Notes under the pieces: generated by a model
Database searches by the model: none
Told to the model about the DNA's origin: nothing
The model's input: only the letters and a program-made list of their open reading frames with translations
Position numbers and translations under genes: made by a program
Shown here: piece after piece, positions 29,401 through 40,776 of the stretch
How the letters are laid out: each line of letters begins with the position of its first letter
How positions within the stretch are numbered: position 1 is the first letter of the stretch
NCBI RefSeq assembly: GCF_029852145.1
Contig: NC_079977.1
Coordinates: forward strand, 11,466,640-11,530,639
From: Microplitis mediator
Taxonomy: Eukaryota > Arthropoda > Insecta > Hymenoptera > Braconidae
Reading direction: 5' to 3'
DNA length: 64,000 bases

Positions 29401-30103
29401 AGATAATGGGACCATTCAACGGAGTCTGGATCTCGACCGTAGGACCTTGAACGCATAAATGTAATAAAGAAAATTTGTTCCCATAAATACCCTTGAAAAT
29501 ATTGAAGGAAATAAGTAAAAATTACCCTAACATCAATGATACTTTTGTGCTTAGTAATAGCGGAATTAAATTTGTTAAGAAAAAATACTGACCATGCATA
29601 TTTAACAAAAGTAAGAATAATACATAAAAATATATTAATACAGGAATGTCCTTAAAATGATATAGACATCTGGTAAATCAATAAGGGTAATATATGGATT
29701 TGCGGGCATAATATTGATCCTGTTATTGACAGCTCAGAAGCGCGTGCGCAGTAGCCGCAATACTTAAAATTTTCACCTGAATTGCATGCGGTTGGATGAA
29801 CTAGTAAATTAAAATAATTTTTATGAGGAACAAATTTACAGAAAAAAATTAATATCTTTGAAAGAAAAAGAGAATATAAAAATTTATTTTATAAATCTCA
29901 AAATAAGTAATAAATAAATATCGAGATGTATAGATAAGGCAAAAATCTCCCTTTCACACTTAATGTCGTGAGTCTAAAATAAATTTCAACAACAACTCCC
30001 CTATTTTATTAATACTAATATTATTACTCTTAGTTATAATTATCTTTTTCTTTTTATATATTTCGCTTAAATATTCAATTATCATTTTAAACGATCTTGT
30101 GAA
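29401..30103. other. AT-rich intergenic DNA
   Basis: No gene or repeat is supported. Confidence 0.3.
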
Positions 30104-32446
30104 CCCAGATAGCAAAATGACGTCTTGATGAGTTCTGAATGAGTTCCTATTTATGATTTGAGACGTCAGATCTTACGTCTAGAAGACGTTTTTAAGACCT
30201 CCTGAAGAAGTCGAATGCGCCACCTAACGTAGACATTAGGACTTCATCAAGAAGAGCTCTTAAGGAGTTTTTTTTGAACTCACAAAAATGAATAACTAAT
30301 GAGCTCCCTTAACTGAATTCACAAGAAGAGTTCTTAATGAATTATTTTTTTTTGGAGTTCTCAAAAATGACGTTGAAAAGAATTCATACCTAAGAAGTCT
30401 CAAATATGATTTCTTTTGGAATTCGTTTTCCCGATGTTAATTAGTAGGGTAAATGTATCGATTATTGATATTTTATATAAATTTTTGAATCTCCGAAATA
30501 TAACTCCTTTTAAAAAAAAAAAAAGCTATAAGTAAATTCACAATAATAATAAAATCATGTACGTATTAGAAATGTCAAAAAAAAAATAACTACAGAAATT
30601 TCTCTTTTAAATAAAATATCCAAAACCGATACAGGTACTGGACAAAGTTGAAGAATTAGAACGAAATTGTTCTAAATGAAATTCAAATTTATTTCTTTAT
30701 TTTAATAATTATATAGCAATGAACGTAAGTTATAATTATTTTAATAATTATATATAACGATGAACGTAAGTTATATTATTTTATAATATATAAAATGTTA
30801 TCAAAAGTATGAAAAGTAGAATAATTAAGGACACTTTAACATTAAGAAAAAAAAAAAAACTGAAAAATTATTGAGTGCTGTGTTTGTCACTAGATTTTTT
30901 TGACTCGATCACTCGCATGTTGCAGCCAAGACATAATTGCTTGCTTGCAATCATCAATGGAACATCGTGAGTTGGAAGCAGCCACCGTTTCTAGAAATAA
31001 TAAATAATCGTATATAGATAGATTTATACAGAATTTTTTTTTACGTTTTTTTTAAAGAAAGTCACAGAAATAAATTCCAAGTTAATTCAGCTAGAATTGA
31101 ATGCTTACCTCTTAAATACTTCACAAATGACACATCTTCTACCTTTATGGTTTTTTTTGACCACTCCAGGATAATTTGCAACAGAAGTCATCCGTTAAAA
31201 TATATCCTAGAACAGTCCGAATATGTTTTTCCGTCAGCATTTCGCCGCTGTTGAACCATCTTGATCAGAATCAATTTTAGTGTTATCACTAATAATAACA
31301 GCTGTTGTATTTTGTCTTGACGGAACCGAAAATGAAGAAACTTGTTGAAGTGGTACATCATAAGCTATTTGTTTCAGACGTCTATTTTTTTTTTTTTGGC
31401 TTAAAAGGCTTTCTTGGCATCATTGGTTTCTAATAAATAAACAATATCATTAATATCATAGATGAAAATTAAATTAGCCGACATCTGGAAATTTTTGTAA
31501 TTTATTCTATTGAAAAACTGTCTAAAAAAAAAATTAAAAGAAAAAATTTCACATGTAGAACATTTTAAAAAAAAAAAAAAACTATAGGTGCAATTTTATA
31601 ACACTGAAGTTAACAGACATAAGAAATTTTTTTTTAGAATTTTTTTTAACAATTTAATTTATTATGAAAAAAATTTTTAATAAAAACATCCCACATGTTA
31701 AATTATAGGAAATTATTATTGAAAATTTTTAGAAGCACTTTTAGTGTTGTAATTGATGTGTCATAAAAATTTAAAAAAAAAAAAATTGACAGCTGTCAGC
31801 TAACTTCCGTATTGTGCAATTTTTTTTTAATATTTTTTCTTAGTTATAATTTAATTAATTAAAAATGGGAAAAAATTGTTGATCGTCGGCTAATTTTTGT
31901 AACATCTATCATAGACGTGTTAAAATTAATAAAATATATATTCACGATACCAGTGTATTATAAAATCATGTTTACTTACTCTTACATCCAGTTAGAAAAT
32001 AATGTATAACTACCAAATAAATAATAATTGATTTAGGTAACCAAGTTTAACACGATTACTTTTTGGTAGAAATAAAAAAAAATAAATTATATTTTTATTT
32101 ATTGATCATAAATATTTAAGATATTTATTACCGAACCAAAAGGTTAGAATTCACAAATAAAAAAATATAAATATCATATATAGACATAAAAACTTTTGCG
32201 CATGCGCCAAACAACGCATGAAAATGAATTCATTGAGAACCCATAAATATGAGGTGCAATTCAAAAAGAGGTCCAAAAAAGTTATTCATTCGGATGTCAC
32301 TAAATTGACTTCCATTTGTGAGTTCATGATAAGCTCAAGATTCCAAGTTCTTAAAAATGAACTATTTAAGAGTTCATATTAAGACTTCTATGGGAAGTTT
32401 TTTAAGACTCCATATAGAAATCTTTCTGATTTGGATGTTGACTGGG
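30104..32446. mobile_element. putative DNA transposon carrying a DUF4806-like gene scrap
   Basis: The ends start CCCAG and finish CTGGG. Both ends have dense subterminal repeats built on gagttc/gaactc and aagacttc motifs (30120-30430 and 32220-32440, inverted to each other in style). I could not find a convincing target duplication, so the exact ends are uncertain. The interior holds a broken spliced gene. Confidence 0.5.
30890..31423 (-). pseudogene. degenerate DUF4806-like gene, two exons
   Basis: Exon 1 (31423-31109) starts MMPRKPFKPKKKK. Its frame breaks at least twice: a stop after AAKC, then a poly-A shift near 31158. It ends at a GTAAGC donor. Exon 2 (30990-30890) follows a TTTCTAG acceptor and ends RVKKI then TAG. 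The pattern LTEKHIRTVLGYIL...SWSGQKK...CSIDDCKQAIMSWLQH resembles the DUF4806 domain common in hymenopteran transposon-linked proteins. Identification is from memory of the family's shape and moderately uncertain. Confidence 0.45.
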
Positions 32447-32717
32447 AATATTGTGTATTATAATTACAATTAATTAAACTAAAAGAAAAAAAAAACATAA
32501 GTTTAAAAATTCTTTTATATAAATTGTGATTAACATAATAAATACACATGTCAATCGAGTTGCATCTCTCTTGTACAATATGTAATATTTTGTTGTAATG
32601 TAGGTGTTAAATAAAACAAAAAAAAATAAAATAAATACGAGCAACTCGACAGCAGTGATGACAAACTTCTATATAAAAGAAATTACAAAGTAGTAGATGT
32701 AACAAGAAAAATTGTTA

Positions 32718-33737
32718 TTTATATGCAGGGTTGCGAAAAATGCATTTTTTTTTTAAATGCATTTTCGATATAATTGATAAAAAAAAAAATAAATGCTTAA
32801 TTTAAAATTATTTGAATTAATAATTTTTTTTTACAATTTAGTATTTGATCAGATAGTAATTATCCAGTTTTGTTCAAATTCAATAATTACGATGAGATAC
32901 ATTAATCATTTTTTTTATTTAATTGAAAATTAAAAGAACTTATAAATTAAAAATCAAAATACTTATAATTATCCATTTAATAAAAAAAATGAATAATTCA
33001 AATTAATTATATTATTTACGATACGAAATTTTGAATTTTAACTATTTAAAATGATAGAAAATTTTTCAGTGATTGTAATCATTAATATTACCATTAAAAA
33101 TAATAACAGTAACAATTGATGTTGCGCGTGTGTGTGTCCGTTTGAGCGTGCATATGCGTGTGCGTGTAGATAATTAAAATAATTTTAAATATCTATTTTT
33201 TCACAAATTGAAAATTAAAATATTTTTAATTACCCATTTACCAAAAAATTAAAAATTAAAATACTTTTCATTATCCATTTTTCAAAAAATTAAAAATTAA
33301 AACACTCCAAGTTACTGATTTTTCAAAAAATAAAAAATTGAAATAATTTTAATTACTCATTTTTTTCAAAAAATTAAAAATTAATATACTTTTAACTACC
33401 TATTTTTCAAAAAAATCCAAAATTGAAATACTTTTACATTAAGAATTGAAGTACTTTGAACTACCCATTTTTCAAAACATTTTAAATTTAAATTCTTATA
33501 ATCATGCATTTTTACAAAAATGGTTAATTGTAATACTTTTAAATTAACAATTTTGGACAAAATAATCAATTAATATAATTTACATTAACCATATTTTTTT
33601 TTAATTAAAATTAAAATGATTTTCATTTTCCATTTTAATAAAAATTAATAATCATAATCATTTCAATTATTAACTTTTTAATAAAAATAATTGTAATTTT
33701 TTTTAATAAAAAAAATTTTTGCAACCCTGTTTATATG
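32718..33737. mobile_element. hAT-type MITE, 1004 bp, with 8-bp target duplication
   Basis: The element runs 32726-33729. It begins CAGGGTTGC and ends GCAACCCTG and is flanked by perfect TTTATATG duplications (32718-32725 and 33730-33737). Eight-base duplications and CAGGG ends are typical of hAT transposons. There is no transposase. The interior contains degenerate about 40-bp units (aaaattaaaaattaaaatac... from about 33180 to 33480) and a GT-rich patch at 33125-33165. Confidence 0.9.
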
Positions 33738-33796
33738 ATTAAACTTTATATAATTAAACAAAAAAACCCCTTTTTTTTTCCTCTTCTCTCTCCTTC

Positions 33797-34973
33797 TCAA
33801 ACAAGGCGTGAGAAGAAAGAGCCCAAAAGATTTTGAAGATTGTGAAAAATCTCCTCAACAAGGCTCAGGTCCCCTGAGTAATAGCAGGGCCGGTTGTACT
33901 CCTCGAGCGTGATCCTAGCTCGGGAGTACTGGTAGCTCCGCGACTCATGGATGCGCTCGAGATAAGAATAAAGATCTCCGAGGATCGCTGGGATGCCGAC
34001 TATTACCCCCATCTCATCCATGAGGTCTAGGGCCACCAAAGGGGGATAGAGGCCCTCGCATAGTATCCCCAGAATCGCCAACAGCCGTCGATTCTCCTGA
34101 AAAAAAAAAAAGAGGAAGGTGCGTTAGAAAAAAATATTTTCAGAAAAAAACCATAAAGTACTTACATTACGTGGAAGGCGAAGTATGCGGTGATTGAAAT
34201 ACCGCATGGACACGAACTCGGGCATTTTGTAGATTATAACTAGAAGAAAGAAAGAGACTTACTTTAGACCTTAACTTTTCAAATACAGAATTTTTATTTA
34301 GGGTATTTTAATTTTAAATAGGGAAAGAAATAATTAATTGGAAGAAAATTTTTTTTTCTCAAAAAAAAAAAAAAAAAGAGAATGAGCAGTCAGAGCTTCC
34401 ACTGTTAAAAATAATTTGAAAATTACAATACAAAAGGAATTAACTAGATATTTGAATTGTATTTTCAATAAAAAAAGCTTTAAATTTTATATACGTAATT
34501 TTATAATCAAGCTGGTATTCAAAATTGAGAAAATATGAATTTTAATAAACGTACTTAAAATTTATACTTGATTTTTAAATTTTCAGAGCAAGTATTAGAA
34601 ATTCTGAAACATATTGAATAAAAAAAAAAAAAAAATTTTTTTTATTTTAAAATTTTATAATACGTATTTGAAAATTCACAAAAAGAAAAAGTATTTGAAA
34701 ATCCAAATTGTTAATTTGAAAACTCAAAAACGCGTATTTAAAATTCTATATGAAATTAGTAATGAAATTCCAAGCACAAATGTATGTGTTTATTGCGTTA
34801 TATACAATCTTTGGAAATTCAAACAATTTTTACAGTGTAGGAAAAGGAAAATTTTGTCGAAGGTAATTCTATTATAAAAAGAAAACAAATAATTATTCTA
34901 TTACCTTGTATGGAGCGCAAGTTTCAAACCACCGAAGTTGTGCAGAATGCAGGTTCAAAATTTCATTGGAACA
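33797..34973 (-). CDS. antisense gene Y, copy B (spliced, about 119 aa from conserved Met)
   Basis: Exons are 34973-34905, 34239-34166 and 34096-33797. Donors are GTAATA and GTAAGT. Acceptors end GTGTAG, TTCTAG and CAG. The last two exons join in frame with a Met at 34225, giving 119 aa that align end to end with copy A (LEEYNRPCYYSGDLS here, LEECHHPYHYLGDLS there). The first exon also aligns with copy A but joins out of frame by one base in this copy. Either translation starts at the conserved Met, or copy B has lost its N-terminus. Function unknown. Confidence 0.65.
34400..34837. mobile_element. short MITE-like element with CACTGT termini
   Basis: It lies in the long intron of Y copy B. 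The left end CACTGTTAAAAATAATTTGAA and the right end, read in reverse complement as CACTGTAAAAATTGTTTGAA, form imperfect terminal inverted repeats. No target duplication is clear. The 87-codon frame inside is lysine-rich and not called. Confidence 0.55.
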
Positions 34974-35168
34974 CTACACTCAGAGTTTTCAAAATTTTAG
35001 AAATAAATGTATTTTTCTCTTTTCTATCACTTGAGACACTTTTATAAACACCTCCGACACACCTTACTTTTGCGTGGCACAAACTTGGAAATAAGCGGAA
35101 ATTTTAAAAAAAAAAAAACAAAAAAGACGGGGGAACGAATGAAAACTATTGGGTTCGATGCGTTGACG

Positions 35169-35245
35169 ATGAGAATCAGAGTCGAATGAAGTCATTTTTG
35201 TGACTTCGGAATTCGGTAATAAGATACGTTTACAGTAGATAAGAG
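35169..35245 (-). promoter_or_regulatory. conserved upstream block of gene Y copy B
   Basis: This block is shared with the relic at 29340-29400 and includes the perfect 7-bp inverted repeat GAAGTCA/TGACTTC around 35188-35207. TGACTTC is close to AP-1/bZIP half-sites. Conservation between duplicated modules, in otherwise diverged AT-rich DNA, suggests a promoter. Confidence 0.45.
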
Positions 35246-35624
35246 ATCAGTCAGCGTAGATCGAAGCTAAATTGTATGTACTTGAACGAGATGAAATAAA
35301 AATCAATTACTACCATACCAAACCGCAAAATAATAGGATCATAGAATCCCAATGAAATTTATGGTTTTTTTTATAGTTTCACATGCATGCATTCACATTC
35401 TAGGTATATAAAGGAAAAAGAAAAATGATGAAAAACAAAAAATTATATATTTTCCTTGTCGATAGAATATGGTAATATAAATCATTCAAATTCGTATCTT
35501 TTGTAATTTTCTTTACTCGTTTATTATCTTATATATTTCATGGGTAAAATAATTAATTATTGGGAATCTCTTAACCGACGGAGGAAAGAAAAGGAATACT
35601 TAGATGTACATTAAGATCCAACGA

Positions 35625-35699
35625 TCAATAACACCACCCGATAAGTAGCAGTCCTATAAGCAGTTCACCTCCGGTGTACATGAGTACTGGCGCAAGCAT
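35625..35699 (-). CDS. 24-codon hydrophobic small ORF
   Basis: The ATG at 35699 opens a short frame ending TGA, with a strongly hydrophobic second half (LLIGLLLIGW). It could encode a single-span membrane peptide, but so short a frame can arise by chance. No splice signals join it to neighbours. Confidence 0.2.
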   Translation of the reverse strand: MLAPVLMYTGGELLIGLLLIGWCY

Positions 35700-36650
35700 T
35701 GTATGGTTTAGGAAATTAGATTAAATGCATTTTTTTTAATAAACCATAACTGTTATGAAAAAACCGTCAGATGTTTTTTTTAATCCAAATAAATTGCCTC
35801 ATGATAATATCACAATTATTGCATTCTAGGATTTCGAAAATGTTAAGAATATAGGCGACTGCTTTCAGATTTTAAGTGGAATGAAATTTTAAAATAAATA
35901 AGTTCCCAGACAAAATATACATGATAGGATTAAAATTTTGAATGCTTTTTAGTTTAGAATTAATTGTTTGATAATAATATTATAATTATTATATTGTAAA
36001 AATTCGGGTTAAAAAGTTAAGGAAAATAATGAATGCCTACTTTTGAGTATCGATAGCGAGGGAATCTAATGCAAATGAATTTTTTTTAAATAAACTATAA
36101 ATAATATGATTAAAATTTTAAATGATTTTTGGTCAAAAATTAATTATTCTATAACTATATTACAGCTGTTGTACCGCAGAGCTTTAAGTTAAAAAGTTGA
36201 GGAAAATAATAAGTGTCTACTTTCAGATTTTAAGCGGCATTGAATTTTAACATAAATAATTTTCTTTTTCTCAAACAAATCATAAATAACATGGTTAAAC
36301 TTTTAAATATTTTAGTTAAAATTAATTGGCTTAAAATCGTATTATAATTATTGTATTCTAGAATCTTGAGTCAAAAAAAAAAAGAGAATTTAAGAAAAAT
36401 AGTAGGTGCCTGTTTTGAAATTTAAGCAGCATAGAATTTCAACATAGATAATTTTCTTTCAGGCAAATTATAAATGATATGATTAAACTTTTGGGATGCT
36501 TTTTGATCGATAATTAATTAGTATTAATAAATTAGTAGTAATTAATATAGTAATTACCTCATAATTAGTATATTGTAGAATTTCGAAAAAAAAGTTAAGG
36601 AAAACCAAAGAGTGTTTGTTTTGGATGCAAAAAGAATTTTTTTTTCTGAA
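35700..36650. repeat. about five tandem repeats of roughly 190 bp
   Basis: Units share, in order, ataaaccataa, gattaaa-tttt-aatg-ttttt, attaattg, ataattattgtattct and gttaaggaaaata-tg-tgcctactttcagattttaag. The array lies between gene X copy B and the Y promoter block. Copies have diverged moderately. Confidence 0.7.
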
Positions 36651-36726
36651 ACTTATTTCCTTTCAACCTTATAGATTTTTATTTTTTTTACAAGGAAAGT
36701 AGAAAAATGTATAAAGGATTTTAACT

Positions 36727-37293
36727 AATCAATTGCGTCTAATACAGCGAGACGGGAAATCGAGGCCCTGAAAAACACATAAAAAGAAAAAGAGTTGAAA
36801 TTTTTACTTTTGTCTTTCTCGCTATGTTATTTTGATTTTTAATTTTTTTGAAACTTACTGTTCGCTAAAAATCTTATTGACTGCAATAACTTCAAGGTCA
36901 GATGACAAGCGATGCAGACCTTGGAACTCGGTAGTTCGACGAGGTGTAGCCCCCGGTTGTAGAGTTTGAGCATTGAAAAATAACCGCGTTCGAATGACTG
37001 ACCCGGACAATTCATATTGCTGACCGGGAGGAAGGTACGAACGAATAAGTTGGTCAACCTGGTCACACAAGAAAACACCCCGTTGCGGAGGATGTCGATC
37101 ATAAGTTAGGGTTCGGAGATAAATGAAAACACGGAGGATGATCTGGAGAGTATATAAAATAATAAATACGTAGTAGAAGCTAGGTTTTCAAGATAAATCA
37201 CCAAGTTAGGAAAAACGAGAAAATAAAAATGTAACTTACGTCGACAGGAACGAATCGCTCGCAACATTGTTCGAGGGTAAGGGGTTGATCCAT
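36727..37293 (-). CDS. antisense gene X, copy B (three exons, 126 aa)
   Basis: Exon 1 is 37293-37240, exon 2 is 37142-36859 and exon 3 is 36769-36727 (TAG). Introns of 97 and 89 nt have GTAAGT donors and CTCCAG/TTTCAG acceptors. Phases are 0 and 2, matching copy A. The product starts MDQPLTLEQCCERF and shares the CDQVDQLIRSYLPP-type core and the VIRTRLFF motif with copy A. A perfect CAG|GTAAGTA donor on the same strand at 38176/38175 may end an upstream non-coding exon. Function unknown; no domain was recognised. Confidence 0.8.
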
Positions 37294-38713
37294 GTTAAAA
37301 TTTTTTGTTAAACTCCACCAGTGTATTAGAACAATTAACTCGGTATAATGAATGATTGCAATGGTAAAAGACATAGAGAGCAGAAAAGATATCGCGAAAA
37401 CCGCAGCATCAGCTCAGGAGGCTGATAACGACAAGCGGATTGTCGAGACGCACACGTGCAAAATGAAGTATCGGAGGAAAGAAATTAATATGCAGATAAG
37501 TTATTTCTCTTCTTGAAAAAATCGAGTAAGTTGCACAAGAAGCACGTGAAATATTAGAAAAATCTAACATTAAAGATCGTATTTTATATTTATGAGAAAG
37601 GAATCCGGAAGGAAATTAGAATAAATCTCAAAATTAATTAGAACAATTTTTCTTTATCCTTGTTTCTCATACTTCTATTATTTTCTTTTAAATATATACA
37701 TTATAAATTTTCTTAAATAGTAATTATACATGCGTGAAATTGTGGTTAACAAATTGCATAAAATAGACAGCAAAACATGTACGATTTTAAAAGGAATTTT
37801 TTTATTATGATTTTAAACTTTTAGAAAAAATATTAAATCCTTCATTAGGACGACATTATATATATTGTCAATTGAGAGGTGTGTTGTTAGAAATTTTACA
37901 TTGAAATTTTATGGTTTATAAGCAATTAAGAAATACACCTTTTACAAGTTTTATTTTCAGTCAAAATTGTTGATGAATTTTCAAGATCGCTTACTAAATT
38001 GGGATATACAAGTTAAATTTTAAAAATAGACATTTTCCGGAAAGTCAAAATAAAATCCGGATTTCAGGGACGGAATTCAAAATAATTTTAACAATGCAGC
38101 AGTTGCGTGCACCTGGACTATATATATATATATATATATATCCTGGGATCGTAAGAGATACAATAAGATACTTACCTGTAAATTACACGGTAATTAGGAA
38201 TATTGCACATAATCACTTATGTATAAGGGAGTTAGAGTATCGTATCGATTAAAGGCGTGGTAAATATTGTTGAATCGATGATATTTTTCGTTGTTGTTCG
38301 AATTAAGAAAACGAATCAGTGGGATTGATAGATTAATTCGAAACAGGTCAGTCAGGCGGATTTAGAATTTTTTTTTTCTCTCGTACTCTTCGCCATCTCT
38401 TTCTCCTTTCCTTTTATCCTTTTCGAAGCTAATTAAAGAGCATTGAAAAAAAAAACACAGAGTAAAGAAATTATATTTTTTTAGATAAATACTAAAGTAA
38501 TAAATAATATTTCGAATAATAGGGTAAATCAATGGAATTATGCACAGTCACGATAAATGATAATAATCGGTTTTACTAAATAACAGAGGGTGAAAATGAT
38601 AAGTTAATAATAAAATAATTGTGACAAGTATATATGTGTATCGCAAAGTATTGTAGAATTTTGCTAAGTTACAAAAAGATTTATTTGAATACAGGACGGA
38701 GCGCAAGAATAAA
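37294..38713. other. region between gene X copy B and the glycoprotein gene
   Basis: On the minus strand it holds the imperfect inverted repeat ATCAGC/GCTGAT near 37408-37426 and a consensus 5' splice site after 38176. A TA microsatellite is at about 38118-38140. On the plus strand, a CAG acceptor (38692-38694) precedes the glycoprotein ATG by 19 nt. No other gene is seen. Confidence 0.5.
38692..38694 (+). other. candidate 3' splice site for the glycoprotein mRNA
   Basis: ATACAG at 38689-38694 follows an A/T-rich tract. The frame from 38696 to the ATG at 38714 is open and phase-compatible with the donor at 15273. Confidence 0.5.
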
Positions 38714-40591
38714 ATGGTACTGCTTGCAATAATCCTGTTGGCTCAACCCCTACAAGCACTATTGGGGTACGATTGTGGGGGCATATCTATGAACGTCACT
38801 ACCATATCAGCAAATAAAGTGGGCGAGTGTGACATACCGTTGAAGAATCCAGAGGAAAAGCCAGTATCGCTTCAATTACTTCAGTTAGCAGAATTTAGTA
38901 ACACGGAAGTGTTTGAATGCCGGGTAGAAATAAATCGAGTGATAACATATTGTGGAGATTGGTATCATGCATTCGTAGTGGCAAATGGAAGAAGAGAATA
39001 TATTTATGAATTAGAGTACAGACAATGCAAAAGGTTACATGAGACTGGCAGCTTAAAATTGGGTTATAATGCAGAATTGGAGGGATTAACAAGAAACGCA
39101 ACACATTATCGGACAATTATGTTGGCAGGAACTACCACGGTGGATGGAAAATGTGCGGGAACACAATATAGTGACCCGTTTGGTACTTGGAGTCAAGTGA
39201 TTGTGGAAGCGACCGTTAGAGTAACAGTTAGGAACTATTTTGCCACAGTGGAACGTGCAAGCAATAAGGTAGTTCTTAGCAGTGGAGCAAGATGCGACTG
39301 GGCTGAAGGAGGGTGCATAGATCAAACAGGAGGTAATACATTTTGGGAAGTCATAAGGGAGGAATCATGTCAAACAGCGAGTCACATAATTTTGTACGAG
39401 GGACCTGGCACGCTATTGTCTGGAGAAAAAGGAGAACCAGAAATTTATACGATCAATACAGAGGATATAACATTTGCTCTAGCGAAGAAAATGGAGAAGA
39501 AAATATGTGGTTACACCTTAATACAAACAGAACATCCCAAACTATTAATTAAGGTACTCAAACCAGGTGAAGAAACGGCGAGAGTTAAATCAATCTCGAC
39601 GCAGGACCTCGACATATTTGCTTACATAAATTCAAAATTTGTATATGTAGAAAAACACATTAAACGACAAATGAGATCTCTTTACAGAGATATATTAACA
39701 CACAAGTGCGAGGTCGAAAGGCAAGTAATATTAAATGCGCTGATGTTATCAGGACTAAAACCAGAGGAATTCGCTTATGCGATAATGAAAGGACCAGGAT
39801 ACTACGCAACAGTTGCAGGAGAAATTATTTACCTAATCAAGTGCATACCGATAGATGTCCAATTGAGAAAAGTGGAAGAATGTTATCAGGAGTTACCGGT
39901 GATTTACCAAAATCAGAGTTGGTTTGTCACGGCTAGATCAAGAATGTTGACTAAGCAAGGCACTATTATAGATTGCAACCAATTACTATCGGTCGGATAT
40001 GAAGTAGATGGGGCATGGATCGTTATGAAACCGGGATTTGAAGATATCCAAGAACCACAAATGCTAAAACCAACGACCATACCAACTTGGGATTATGAGG
40101 ATACAAGATATTTGGCGACAAGTGGGATATACACGGAAAAGGATTTGGAAAAGTTGAGGAATAGAATAATGCTGCCGGTAGAAACTCCAGTTTTGGTTAA
40201 TACCATAATAAGAGGGGCAATAGGCCGTACTATTGTTGGTAGTACGGGAATATCAATGACGCAGTTCATGGATGAATCAGTAATTGAGAATTATGCAAAG
40301 AAGCAATGGGATAAATTTTGGGGAGGATTTTTAATATTCGGAACGGCAAGTGCGGGATTGATAGGCATAATGATAAGTATAAAAATGCTGAAAATAATAA
40401 TCGACACGGTAGTACATGGATACATTTTACATCGAGCATACGGCTGGAGTTTGTATTTAGTGGGTGCAATTTTATCATCAGTAACACATTTATTGTTACA
40501 ATTGGCGGAAGAACCGTTAAAAAGCAAGAAGAAGAAGAAATCAAGGGAACGTAAAAACAGAGGGAAGCCGGTTTCGGAAAACGCAAATTAA
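38714..40591 (+). CDS. env: class III (chuvirus-like) envelope glycoprotein, 625 aa
   Basis: This is a membrane glycoprotein that would coat particles and drive membrane fusion. Residues 1-17 are a signal peptide. The mature N-terminus carries a YDC motif (19-21) followed by NVTT and paired cysteines, a pattern seen in glycoproteins of Chuviridae and related negative-strand viruses. These are known to have been captured by insect LTR elements. The ectodomain has many spaced cysteines and about four N-glycosylation sequons. Hydrophobic segments at about 537-556 and 577-595 are followed by a very basic tail (603-618). The ORF is intact. Assignment rests on recalled motif pattern and topology. 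A rhabdovirus-like class III origin is the main alternative. Confidence 0.65.
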   Translation: MVLLAIILLAQPLQALLGYDCGGISMNVTTISANKVGECDIPLKNPEEKPVSLQLLQLAEFSNTEVFECRVEINRVITYCGDWYHAFVVANGRREYIYELEYRQCKRLHETGSLKLGYNAELEGLTRNATHYRTIMLAGTTTVDGKCAGTQYSDPFGTWSQVIVEATVRVTVRNYFATVERASNKVVLSSGARCDWAEGGCIDQTGGNTFWEVIREESCQTASHIILYEGPGTLLSGEKGEPEIYTINTEDITFALAKKMEKKICGYTLIQTEHPKLLIKVLKPGEETARVKSISTQDLDIFAYINSKFVYVEKHIKRQMRSLYRDILTHKCEVERQVILNALMLSGLKPEEFAYAIMKGPGYYATVAGEIIYLIKCIPIDVQLRKVEECYQELPVIYQNQSWFVTARSRMLTKQGTIIDCNQLLSVGYEVDGAWIVMKPGFEDIQEPQMLKPTTIPTWDYEDTRYLATSGIYTEKDLEKLRNRIMLPVETPVLVNTIIRGAIGRTIVGSTGISMTQFMDESVIENYAKKQWDKFWGGFLIFGTASAGLIGIMISIKMLKIIIDTVVHGYILHRAYGWSLYLVGAILSSVTHLLLQLAEEPLKSKKKKKSRERKNRGKPVSENAN

Positions 40592-40776
40592 AATAAGAAA
40601 AAAAAAAACGAGAGGGAAATTAGTTAAAAGATCGGTTATTTTATTTTTGAAAAAAAAAATTTCTTTTTCTCTCTCTTGAAAAAAAAAATAATAAACAAAA
40701 AAAAAAAAACAAAAAAAAAGGAAGGAAGGGTGATTATGATTTTAAATTTGATGAATTAAATGGTTACAGTGCCACG
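40592..40776 (+). other. inter-env spacer with acceptor
   Basis: A/T-rich sequence with several A runs. GGTTACAG at 40762-40769 is the candidate 3' splice site for the F-like Env; its polypyrimidine tract is weak. Confidence 0.5.

Noticed and set aside
34614..35189. Plus-strand lysine-rich frames of 60-87 codons
   Set aside because: They lie in the intron and upstream region of gene Y copy B, are built of A runs, and have no counterpart in copy A.
35068..35195. ATG-containing candidate first exon of gene Y copy B ending at a GTAAGG
   Set aside because: It includes a long poly-T run, its phase does not fit the next exon, and the matching relic has an early stop.
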